DNA of 64,000 bases from Lasiodiplodia sp. COLG20 (taxonomy: Eukaryota; Ascomycota; Dothideomycetes; Botryosphaeriales; Botryosphaeriaceae): the NCBI GenBank assembly GCA_009801085.1, contig VNWV01000005.1, positions 930,001 through 994,000 on the forward strand, read 5' to 3'. Position 1 is the first letter of the stretch; each line of letters opens with the position of its first letter. Made by a program: the position numbers and the translations under genes. The notes under the pieces were generated by a model that was given only the letters and a program-made list of their open reading frames with translations, searched no databases and was not told the DNA's origin. Positions 23,377 through 33,000 of the stretch are shown piece by piece.

Positions 23377-24525
23377 ATGATGGAGTACGCGCAGTATCAG
23401 CAGCCTCACCACCCCCACAATCATGCCCAATCGCACATGCAGAATGCCTATGCGACGCCCTCGCAGTCGGCAGCCCAGGGCACCATAACCTCGCCGAACC
23501 AGCAGACGCAGATGCACCAGCAGCACAACCAGACGTCGCCCCTCCTACCCTCGCAGACGAACCCCTACTCGCAGCAAGGCACGAACAATGCTGCGGGCCA
23601 CCAGGTGCAATCGATGGGCTATCCGTCCGCCGGCGGTTACGGAATGCAGTACAGCATTTCGGCCACCCAGGCAGCCGCCGCCATGGCAACTGCAGCGGCG
23701 GCCGGCCAAACATTTTACCAGATGGGCGACGGCGGCATGCAAGGCCAGCTGAGCCAGGACCCGCGTGCTTCGCCCAGGATAGGAGGAGGCGCTCAAGTCA
23801 AAGCAGACCCGCGAGGTCCTCGCTCACCGCCGCAGGTCCCAAACAACATGAGCGGCCAGCCCAATATTCCACCGCAGGTTCAGATGCAGCAGACGCTACC
23901 GCGCCGCATGAGCCAGCAAATCACCAGCCCTGCCATGCCCCAGCAACCTCCGCAGGCGATGAACCCAGCTGTGAGCAGGCCCTCAGCACCACCGCAGATT
24001 CCCCCGCAGGCGCCTGCAGTCCAGCAACACCAGTCGTCTCCGGACCTCGTCACAGGCGCAGCTGAGGAATCACCGCTCTACGTCAACGCCAAGCAATTCC
24101 ACCGCATCCTGAAGAGGCGCATGGCGCGTCAAAAGCTCGAAGAGGCTCTGCGCCTGACTTCGAAGGGTCGCAAGCCGTACCTGCACGAATCGCGCCACAA
24201 CCATGCCATGCGCCGTCCGCGAGGACCAGGAGGACGCTTCCTAACGGCCGACGAGGTTGCTGCTATGGAGAAGGCCAAGCAGCACGGCGAGAATGGTGGG
24301 GAAGCGGACGACGGAGTTGACAAGGAAAACGCCGGTACGCCCGCAAAGTCCCTACAGTCTGGCGCAGCTGGCTCGGCTAAGAGAAAAGTTGGTCCCAACG
24401 CTCAGTCGACGCCAACAATCAAAAAAACAAAACTCGGTAATCTTCCCGTGCAGCGGCCCAGCACGAGCGGTGACGAGAACAGCGAGGAAGATATCGAGGA
24501 CGAAATTGACGACGACGACGGTTGA
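23377..24525 (+). CDS. hapB: CCAAT-binding factor subunit HapB (NF-YA)
   Basis: A 382-residue protein in a single exon. The N-terminal 220 residues are rich in Gln, Pro, Met and His, as in transactivating regions. The NF-YA core lies at about residues 230-300. It starts with [18 protein letters not shown], the subunit-association helix that docks on the HapC/HapE histone-fold pair. It continues through [18 protein letters not shown], the DNA-contacting segment that inserts into the CCAAT minor groove. The tail is basic and then acidic ([12 protein letters not shown]), with likely nuclear-localisation residues (KRKVG, KKTK). The complex regulates iron, redox and metabolic genes in filamentous fungi. 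The start is MMEY; a second ATG follows immediately. HapC, HapE and HapX are not in this window. Confidence 0.95.
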   Translation: MMEYAQYQQPHHPHNHAQSHMQNAYATPSQSAAQGTITSPNQQTQMHQQHNQTSPLLPSQTNPYSQQGTNNAAGHQVQSMGYPSAGGYGMQYSISATQAAAAMATAAAAGQTFYQMGDGGMQGQLSQDPRASPRIGGGAQVKADPRGPRSPPQVPNNMSGQPNIPPQVQMQQTLPRRMSQQITSPAMPQQPPQAMNPAVSRPSAPPQIPPQAPAVQQHQSSPDLVTGAAEESPLYVNAKQFHRILKRRMARQKLEEALRLTSKGRKPYLHESRHNHAMRRPRGPGGRFLTADEVAAMEKAKQHGENGGEADDGVDKENAGTPAKSLQSGAAGSAKRKVGPNAQSTPTIKKTKLGNLPVQRPSTSGDENSEEDIEDEIDDDDG

Positions 24526-26313
24526 ATACGATCGACGTAGCACCGCGCTGCGCCTTTGAGCTCACCATGGATTCGCTTGTCCAGGTGTTTTCTTGAGTGT
24601 GGCGGAGGCTGTTCGGCCTGCAAATTGTGAGATCTGACGTCTTTCAGCCTTCACAGCACTTCTTTTTAGCTCCCCTTAGGTTTTCGGTTGGTTCGGGTTA
24701 CGAGTCACGATAAGCAAGCGTGTTATTTTCTCCCTTCTGAGGCGATCGTGTTCGCCTGTTGATGATTATCCTCAGATTGTGCTCAGGCCCAGAGGTCTGT
24801 TACACCCCTTCTCTACTATTTTGAACGCACTTGTCCCTCCACTCTCTGGGGCAGTGCATCACGAATCTTTTTGAATTTGGCACATATCGTCGGGCACGGG
24901 GGAGCAACGGACATGGAACTTTCATAGATGGAAACTCCGTCACCGGACAGAGAGAAGGGCGATTGGCGCCGTTCCCTATACCCCCTTTTACCACTACTGT
25001 GGTTTCTACTTCACCTTCACTTCCTCTGCATTGCGCCGGTTTCCTACGGATCGACGGATGGGGTTGGACCGCCTTTTTATATTCCCCCTTTTTTTTATTC
25101 CTGGCACCAAGATTGTTGTCATTGATGACTCTTAGCGGTGCTTTGGCTTTCATCCCAGCTCGGCGACGAGGCTTTGCACGGGCACGATATGGACGAGGTA
25201 CATCACGTAGGGAGGACGTTGTATTATAAAAAAGACAGTGCTGAGCATTCTAGCTCCAGCGCAAACGCTCTCCCATGAAAGAGAAATAGCTAACTGAATT
25301 GATATCCCTGTGACTGTAGAGGAATTTGCCTCGGACCGTGAACAACCGATTTCGTAGGGAGCAGCTGTTCCGTGGCGTGGCGGGTGTACCCATGGCCATA
25401 ATGCGATAGCTAAGTGGTACGGCAAGCACGTGGTGTAGGTATTCGTGGACGGATGACCTTGTGTAACAAGGGACCCCCAACATTGCATCCAACGGGAGCA
25501 GTCACGCACGAACAGCTGCCCTTTGGCTTCCGCCAGGCCTGCTGGCAAAAATAACCTCATACCCCCACATGCTTCGTTCTGCCTTGATTGGACGCACTGG
25601 CGGTCAGCCATCAAAAGTCAAAGCACACGGTGCAAGGACCGTATATTGACCGCGGCAATCTATGACGGCATCATCCGCTGGGTGATGATGTATTCAGTTA
25701 GCAAGCTGAACAAAGCTGCGGCTGTACTATCTATCATCAGCTAACTACTCAGGATCCCGCGCGGGTGGCGTACGAGCCGCGACAGACGTGCCTGCGACGA
25801 CCCCGTGCACGAGCAGCCGTGATGACAGTGGCAGTCGTGTGTGGGAGTGAGAGACACGAGCCCTTGCTTAATCCAGGCAAGGCGCGTGACGTTTCCCTGC
25901 TTTCCACACGAGGGGTTAACGGAAAGCAGAAACATGAAGTCAGAGCGGAAGGGGAAAGACGTGCCCACGCCCAGCCACCCGTCACGCTTGCGGGCCAGAT
26001 TTGGTGTCGATGCAGATCTAAGGGTCCACCAACACCAGACACACACAAGCGCGCGACAAGGAACGTGAATCATGAGAGCGCCAACCACATGGACGGCGGT
26101 GATCTTCCAGCCGGGGGGGAAGCAGCCAGTCACACGGGCAGGATTTTATCATGGTACTTTTACACAGCGGGCCAACCAGCTCGCAGAGCGCCCGAACCCG
26201 GCGCGTATTGGCTGCGCCTTTCTTTCGAATGAAACCGCCCGCCCTGCCGTACCTGCGCGCCACGGCCCCATCTCCACTTCAATTCTGCCTCAGAATCCCT
26301 TTGCTGTTTCTGC
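24526..26313. other. Convergent intergenic region, hapB / rad17
   Basis: About 1.8 kb between two facing 3' ends. It holds only short frames on both strands with no recognisable product, and no obvious repeat, RNA gene or transposon remnant. Confidence 0.5.
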
Positions 26314-29037
26314 CTAATCTTCATCATCTTCGATGTCATCGTCACTCAGCACCAGATTCGCCAGGCCTTGCTCACCGCCTGCTCCAATCATAATTTCTCC
26401 GATGTGATCGTCACGCAGCGTCGTCGCGGCTCCTCCTCGTCGTCCTGTGCTCGTGCCGCTGGCGCCTGCGATTGCGCCTCCACCAAGCCTGATGCTACTA
26501 CTCCTCGTCGATCCCAGCATTGAGGGTCTGGATGCTGATGATGGAGGCTCCTGCTCCGCCGGTCGATCCGTGCTCCACTCTTGGCCTTGTGCCGCCACCT
26601 CGCCATCGCGAAGCACGTCCTCGACGCCGTCGTCGGCATCGGCGACGCCGTCGTCAGCGCTTATTCCAACGCCGCTGAAACTGGTGATCTTCTCCACCTC
26701 GCTCAGCCTCGCCGCGTCCGCGGCGGCGGAGCCGAGGTTTGAGGTCTTCTTCTTGTTGCCCTGGCGGCGGAGCATCATGGCCGAGTACGGCAGGCGCTCG
26801 AGCAGCATCTCGCGTTTCAGAGATCCGCTGCTGCCGAGAGGCGTTGTGACAGCTCCGCCGTCTTGCTGCGTGATGTCGGCGCCTGCGTTGTGATTGCCGT
26901 TTCTGGAACCGTCGTCGAGGCGACTGGTGGGTCGATTGCTCCACGACTCGACGGTACCTCGTGCTGGCAGCCGTACGGACGCCTCTGCGCGATTTACAAC
27001 GTCCGTTTGCAACCGGCGGATGGAAACGTCGAGAAGACCCTGGATCTCCTCCTGGAGACGCCATAGCCTGAGCGAGGTGGGGTAGAACATCAGGGCAGCG
27101 TTGGTTCTGGCGTTGCTCGGTCCACTCCCTCTCGCGGCCCCCGGTGGGAGAGTTGATCGCTTGACTGGATGGGGAAGGTTGAATAGGAGGCCGCGGACGG
27201 ATGCTTGGAAGCTCATCCCATCCTGACGTAGGCTGTCTGCTCCAAGGCTTTGATATGCTCGTCGGGAACTCCCGGCCAAGCTGAAGCGGTCGGGTGAGAG
27301 CAAGTCGGCATCCGATAGTGCGTCAATGCAGCCGTTGATCGAGTCTAATGTGTCTTCCTCGCTTCCCGTATTACAGGAGAGGACGTAGTTCTCATGCAGA
27401 GCGGCAGTAAAGGTCTGGATATCGGTGCCGAGCTCGTCCATTAACGCATCAACGTCGATTTCGGATGCCTTCGGGCGGCGGTATTCGGGGAAATAAGCAG
27501 GAGGCTGAGGAAGCTTGGAGTTATCCGCGGATTCCTCCCTTTTGTTGTACACCACCTTACCCACAGCGTGGAATATACCAAGCGTACTTTCTCTTTGGGA
27601 GACGAGCGCCATGGACTCTTCCTCCATCTTCGTCATGGGCTTGTCCTTTGCCCCTTTTTTCACTGGTTTGAATGTCACTCGGTTGCCCCAGTCTGCATTG
27701 TCGTCGCCTCTCAAGCAGAGGAATTCCAGGGTCGAGATGGCACTGCGGACGTCGCCAATTTCGGAGAGCTTTTTGATGACTTGAGGACCGGGAGTGGTTT
27801 TTCGCCCAGATTTGCGCGCCTCCTTGGCGACTACAAGCTCGAGCGCCTTGGTCAAGAAGGTTGGTGCAATCGGGTTGAACTCGATCACAGTGGTCCCAGG
27901 ATGGTTCGTTATCTCGGGCCCGAGAAGTCGGTGGGCTGTAAAGCTGTCTGCTGCCGCTGTGTTGGTGGAAAGCAGAGTTTCCGATATGATCATGACAATA
28001 GGTGTTGGCGGGGGCGCATCTGCGGAGCGAGTGAACATGGCACCTAGGGACGGCACAGATGAGGAGAGATACTGTTCGATTGATGAACGAAAGGATTGCA
28101 ATGCCGCAGAAGAGCGCGCAAAGGTGTTGGGGAACTCTTCAATCAGGACTATTTGCTTTCGATTGGCATCAGACCGGGTACTCTCAGAGCTCTTCTCCTC
28201 ACTGGAAGCGAAATCCAAGCTGCCGAACTTGCTGCGACCCATGAAGTCCTCGAACTGTGCGGACAAGGAGACGAAAGCGTCAGAGGAAAAGTCAGAACCC
28301 ATGGGGTTCTTCCATTCATTGATTTCGAAGCCTACATCTTTGGCCAGCAAATTGACAGTGGTCGTCTTAGCGGTGCCTGCAACCCCCTTCAAGACAAGGA
28401 GACGCTTCCGCTCCCGCCCGTCTAGGACGTTAGTCAGCCATGCTCTGACATCGGCAACCTTTTTCTTGTGGACAGCCAGTTCGTCCAGATTGACTGGGCC
28501 GTACTTCTCGACCCAAGGCCTTTGATCGACTCCACTACCAGAGGTCGAGGCTGACACTGGAGTATATGGCTTCTGGCTGGACGACGTCTTGAGAAACTTC
28601 TGGCTTCCGCTTGAAAGGGCGTCTTGGTCAGGGCCGCCGGCGTCGCCGCGCGCGCGCTTCAGCCATGTTGAGCGTGAGGCAGACTTGTTGGGCCCGTCGT
28701 CGAGCGAGTCATCCTGTATTATGTCGTCCTGGTCCTCAACAAAATCAGCATGCGGCGCTTCCTGTGAGGCGACGGGCTGGTCCTGTGAGCTCTTGGTGCG
28801 CTGGCGCTGCGTGGCGGCATTGAAGAAAGAGTAGATGGTTTTTTCTTTGGGCTGAGGCTTGGGCTTGGGCTTAGCGCGAGGCTGGGAGGTGCGCGACGAG
28901 TTGGTGTCCTGCGTGGAGGGCCTTGCGCGGGTTTTCGGCTTCGCATCGCGGGCGGGAGGGCTCGCAGACGGTCCGGCTTCATCTTCGTCGGAGGACAGCA
29001 CAACGGCCTTCCTCTTGGTGGAGCGCGGCTGCGGCAT
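26314..29037 (-). CDS. rad17: Checkpoint clamp loader RAD17 (yeast Rad24)
   Basis: A 907-residue protein in one exon. The disordered basic N-terminus carries a PCNA-box-like EKTIYSFF (residues 65-72). The AAA+ ATPase domain opens with WVEKYGPVNLDELAVHKKKV, as in RFC/Rad17 proteins. It has a P-loop at about 218-226 (GVAGTAKTT, with Ala where the usual loop has Gly before Lys) and a Walker B-like IVLIEEFPN at about 296-304. The C-terminal half is RFC-collar-like, ending in a very acidic tail (DDDIEDDED). Rad17 with the small RFC subunits loads the 9-1-1 clamp onto damaged DNA to activate the ATR/Mec1 checkpoint. It is divergent from the coiled-coil gene across about 1 kb. Confidence 0.92.
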   Translation of the reverse strand: MPQPRSTKRKAVVLSSDEDEAGPSASPPARDAKPKTRARPSTQDTNSSRTSQPRAKPKPKPQPKEKTIYSFFNAATQRQRTKSSQDQPVASQEAPHADFVEDQDDIIQDDSLDDGPNKSASRSTWLKRARGDAGGPDQDALSSGSQKFLKTSSSQKPYTPVSASTSGSGVDQRPWVEKYGPVNLDELAVHKKKVADVRAWLTNVLDGRERKRLLVLKGVAGTAKTTTVNLLAKDVGFEINEWKNPMGSDFSSDAFVSLSAQFEDFMGRSKFGSLDFASSEEKSSESTRSDANRKQIVLIEEFPNTFARSSAALQSFRSSIEQYLSSSVPSLGAMFTRSADAPPPTPIVMIISETLLSTNTAAADSFTAHRLLGPEITNHPGTTVIEFNPIAPTFLTKALELVVAKEARKSGRKTTPGPQVIKKLSEIGDVRSAISTLEFLCLRGDDNADWGNRVTFKPVKKGAKDKPMTKMEEESMALVSQRESTLGIFHAVGKVVYNKREESADNSKLPQPPAYFPEYRRPKASEIDVDALMDELGTDIQTFTAALHENYVLSCNTGSEEDTLDSINGCIDALSDADLLSPDRFSLAGSSRRAYQSLGADSLRQDGMSFQASVRGLLFNLPHPVKRSTLPPGAARGSGPSNARTNAALMFYPTSLRLWRLQEEIQGLLDVSIRRLQTDVVNRAEASVRLPARGTVESWSNRPTSRLDDGSRNGNHNAGADITQQDGGAVTTPLGSSGSLKREMLLERLPYSAMMLRRQGNKKKTSNLGSAAADAARLSEVEKITSFSGVGISADDGVADADDGVEDVLRDGEVAAQGQEWSTDRPAEQEPPSSASRPSMLGSTRSSSIRLGGGAIAGASGTSTGRRGGAATTLRDDHIGEIMIGAGGEQGLANLVLSDDDIEDDED

Positions 29038-30049
29038 GCCGCACGGTCGAAATTGGCAATTTTTGGACGGCAGGGGTCATGATCGAGGGCGCAGCGTGGG
29101 CGCGAGCGACGTGAGGCGTCGGCACTCGCAGAGGTGACGCGCGATTGGAGACGCGGGCGTTGCGGGAGCTGGGGCTCACGTCGTTGGCAGAAGTCGTGGC
29201 CAACTGAGTAAGCGCGGTATCACGTGTGCCGCAACCCATCACATCACAGTCACTCGCGGCCCGCGCCACCTCCATCCAACCGAGTCCACGACTTCGGCCT
29301 CAATTGGCTCCGCTATATTTACGCCCCAGCCTCTTCATCGCGCCCGCTGGCTCGTCCCGTCCGGCACCAACGCGTGTGATTTGGAGCCCCGGCAGCGATC
29401 CAGGAAGTTTCCTCCCCAGACTGGCGCAGGAGCCGACCAACCGACCGTCACCACGCATATGCGCCGCTGCGGGCGCGCATGATTGTCATGCAGCCGCGCA
29501 TGCTCCCCCGCAGCCCTCCACTGATACCCGTCTGCCCAGCTGCCCCATCCGCCCGCCGCCGCCCGCGGAAGCTACGCCGACCTGCGAAGACAGCTGCAGC
29601 CAGGATGTTGCTGTACACGTATCTGTGCAACCTTCGCAACCGCCCGACTGTCTGTCAAGTTGTAGATTGACAGATGTGCGCTCGATGACTGTCTGTCTCG
29701 CCGCCCCCAGCCCTGTCTTTTCCTTGCGCTCCTCATTGCTCGCTTCCGCCAACGCGGTCCTTGTAAGCCCTTCCGGATGCCGTCATCTCTATTGCTGTCG
29801 CGGCCGTTGGAGCCCGAATGGGCTCAGATGCGCCTCGACTCATGTATTCGTTTCCCAGCAAGGAATTGCTCCGCCGCGCAGGCCAGCAACTGGCCCATCT
29901 AGCATCCGTACAAAGACGTTCTCCTCTGCTCTATGCTGCCACGCAATCACTTTCCGTATCTCATCACTTCTTTTCGAATACTATCATCCACCGATAAGAA
30001 GTCGATACATCTCATTGCATTATATCTCGACCACTGATTGCGTCTCACC
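29038..30049. promoter_or_regulatory. Divergent promoter region, rad17 / coiled-coil gene
   Basis: About 1.0 kb between two divergent start codons. The half nearer 30,050 is CT-rich on the plus strand and ends in CTCACC directly before the ATG, a good fungal start context. An open plus-strand frame covering most of it reads as low-complexity Pro/Ser/Arg and overlaps the start in another frame, so I do not call it. Confidence 0.45.
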
Positions 30050-33000
30050 ATGTACTCGCCACGCACGCGAAGAGTTCTAGAAAGAGGAGGCGACTCCAGA
30101 TCCAAGGGAAAGGTCTTGAGGAAAGCATCTCGACAAACTGAGTACACCCCGCCCACCAGCCCCGACATCAAACCTGAGAATCTGCCACCCCTTCCTGCTT
30201 CCATTCCCCCATCGCCAGCTCTATCCGCCCAAAAGTCACGACAGACCAGCCCAGCACCGTCTGCCGTTTCCCTCTCCTCTCGCCGATCAGACGCCACGTC
30301 AGTGAGGTCTGCACTACAGCCCACCGTGGAGGACTACAACAGTGACAACGAGGACACTCAACCCTCGGGGTCTGAAAAGTCTCAGACCCCAACTATAACT
30401 TCACCACCCCCAGAGCCACAGCACAGTAACGCACCTTCAGAAGCACCTACAAGTACCAGTACCGAGGCCTCGGCCCCCGGGTCGCAAAAAGAGGAGGATC
30501 AAGCTGCCTCGGAGGCTCCTAGCAAGGCACCGAGTTCCGTCAGCAAAGCACCAAGCGTCGCCAGCAAAGCCCCTACCACAGCTAGCAAGGCACCAACCAC
30601 CGCTAGTAAGACGCCAACCACCGGGAGCAAGGCCCCGAGTGCAGTCAGTAAAGCCCCGACCGAAGCAAGCAAGGCTCAGAGCTCCGTCAGTAAAGCCCCG
30701 ACCGAGGCGAGCAAGGCCCCAAGTGCACTCAGTAAAGCTCCAACTGAGGCGAGCAAGGCCCAGAGCTCCGTCAGTAAGGCTCCAACTGAGGCAAGCAAGG
30801 CCGACAGCTCCGCCAGCAAGGCCGCAACCGCTGCCAGTAAGGCCCCAACTACTGCCAGCAAGACCCCAACCACTGTGAGCAAGGCTTCGGGGGCTGCTTC
30901 AGGGACTGCTCCAGGGAGTGCTTCAGGAGGAGGCTCATCATCAGACGAGAAGGTCAGTGGTGGACAAAGCGACGAAGCCCACGAGAGCGAGGACAACCTT
31001 GGTACTGCCGAGCCGCTTCTTCCGGAGGATAGCATTTCGCAACAAGGGGACGACGACGGAACAAGCCACGCAACTTCATACCATTCAGCAGCTACACCCG
31101 TGCCAAGATCACCTACTGCAGCATCTGCGCTGAAGTCGCCAAAGGCGGCATCGATCAAGACGGACCTCCCCAGGAGCTCACCATCACTGTCATACGCCGA
31201 AGCCCAGGACGAGTTCCAGCAACCTCCGTCGCCTACCGCTGCATCTTACGCACCGCCCCGAGGCCCCTACTTTAGTCCTTACGCAGACCCTTATTCCTCT
31301 TCCATGCCCGGGTATCCGCAAGGCTACTTTTACCCACCACCCCACATGGCGATGGCACCACCTCAAGGCACACCCCCTGGGTATGCGCAATCCCCATACG
31401 GCTACAATGGCGGACCGCCGTTCATGGGATACCCAGGAAGCCCGACGGCGCGCCGGCAGAACTCGACCGGCTCGCGGCGGAGCAGCCAGATGGGTGGTGA
31501 CTTCGCCATGCCGCCAAACATCTTTGGCAACGGCGGCGGCGGCGGCGGCGGCGGCGGTGGCATCGGCGGCATGAACGGATCCGCCGTCGAGGATGACGGT
31601 GCTGCCGATCTCCTCGGTCGCATCACACAGGCCATTCCCGACCTGCACATGCTGCTGTCGCGCTACAACGAGACTCGAGGCCAGCTTGGCGCGCGCGAGG
31701 AGCTGATCAAAAAGGCCGAGGCCGCGCAAGCCGATGCGATCAAGCGCAAGGAGGACCACATCGACCAGTTGACCAAGCAGCTTGAGGCCGCGGCGAAGCA
31801 CCACTCGTCCGAAAGCAACAAGCTCCGGCTCGAGATTGGCAATCTCGAGGAGAAGAAGAAGGAGCTGGAGGAGAGCATAGCCGAGGCCGAGCAGGCGAAG
31901 AAGGAGATGGAGGAAACGAAGGCCGCGCTCGAGGAGGCCAAGACGGCCGTCGAGGCCGAGAAGGAGGAGCTCGAGCGGACGCTGGGTGAGGAGAAGGATC
32001 GCCTCGAGAAGGAGCTCGGCGAGATCCAGGCAAAGGCGACGGCGCTGGAAGAGGCCAATGCCGAGCTCGAGGGCGAGAAGACCGGTCTCGAAGAGGCGAA
32101 GACGGGGCTGGAGGCGGACAAGGAGGGTCTCGAGAAGTCGCTCGCCGAGGAGAAGGAGGCGAAGGACGCGCTCGAGAAGTCTTCAGCCGAAGAAAAGGAG
32201 CGCATGACCAAGGAGTTTGAGGAAGAAACCGAGAAGACCAAGAAGGCAGCTGAGGAAGAAAAGATGGCGCTTGCCGTCGAGTTCGACCGCCTGCAGAAAG
32301 AGAAGGAGGACGCCTTCGAGGCTGAGAAGGGCAAGCTCATCGATGAGCACGTCAAGGACAAGGAGGCCTTGCGTGCTGATCTGCAACGCCAGAAGCGCGA
32401 GCTTGAGGAGAGCTTCGAGACGGTGCGCAAGGAGCTCGAGAACAAGCTCAACGAGGCGCAGAACAACTTCGAGGATGCCCTGAAGAAGGAGCGCGAGAGC
32501 CGCGAGCTGTGGAATGCGGAGCGTGAGAGCTTGAAGAAGGGATGGGAAGAGGAGCGCGAGGAGATGAAGAAGGGCTTCGAAGAGCAGCGCGAGCTCTTGA
32601 CTTCTCAGCTCAACAAGGAGAAAGATGACCTCCGCAAGGCCTTCGCCGCGGAGAAGGAGGCGGCGGAGAAGGCGGCGCAGGAAGAGAGGGATAAGCTGGT
32701 TGCGGAGCGCGACAAGATCAGCAAAGAATGGGATGAGGAAAAGGATCGTCTCGAAAAGTCCATCGGCGAGCTCAGGAGCATAGCCGGTAACTTTGGTAAT
32801 GAGAGGGAGCGGATGCAGAAAATCATCGAAGGCTTCGGTGAGGCGGCTGTCGTCAAGAGCAAGGGAGATGCGTACTAGTAAGTCCTCTCCCTGGTCTCTG
32901 TCTGTCTTTGAAACAAAACAAAAAAAAGTTGCATTTTCGGAGTTTTCCTTTCGTTCGTCTGAGGCAACGAGGCGGCTTTTCCTCTTTGGCTTGGCAAATT

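Noticed and set aside
29226..30080. Plus-strand 284-codon frame upstream of the coiled-coil gene
   Set aside because: Pro/Ser/Arg composition of promoter sequence, no domain, and it overlaps the start of a better-supported gene in a different frame.
31663..32466. Minus-strand Ser/Phe-rich frame, 267 codons
   Set aside because: Antisense of the coiled-coil segment, where GAG/AAG codons read as Leu/Phe/Ser on the other strand.
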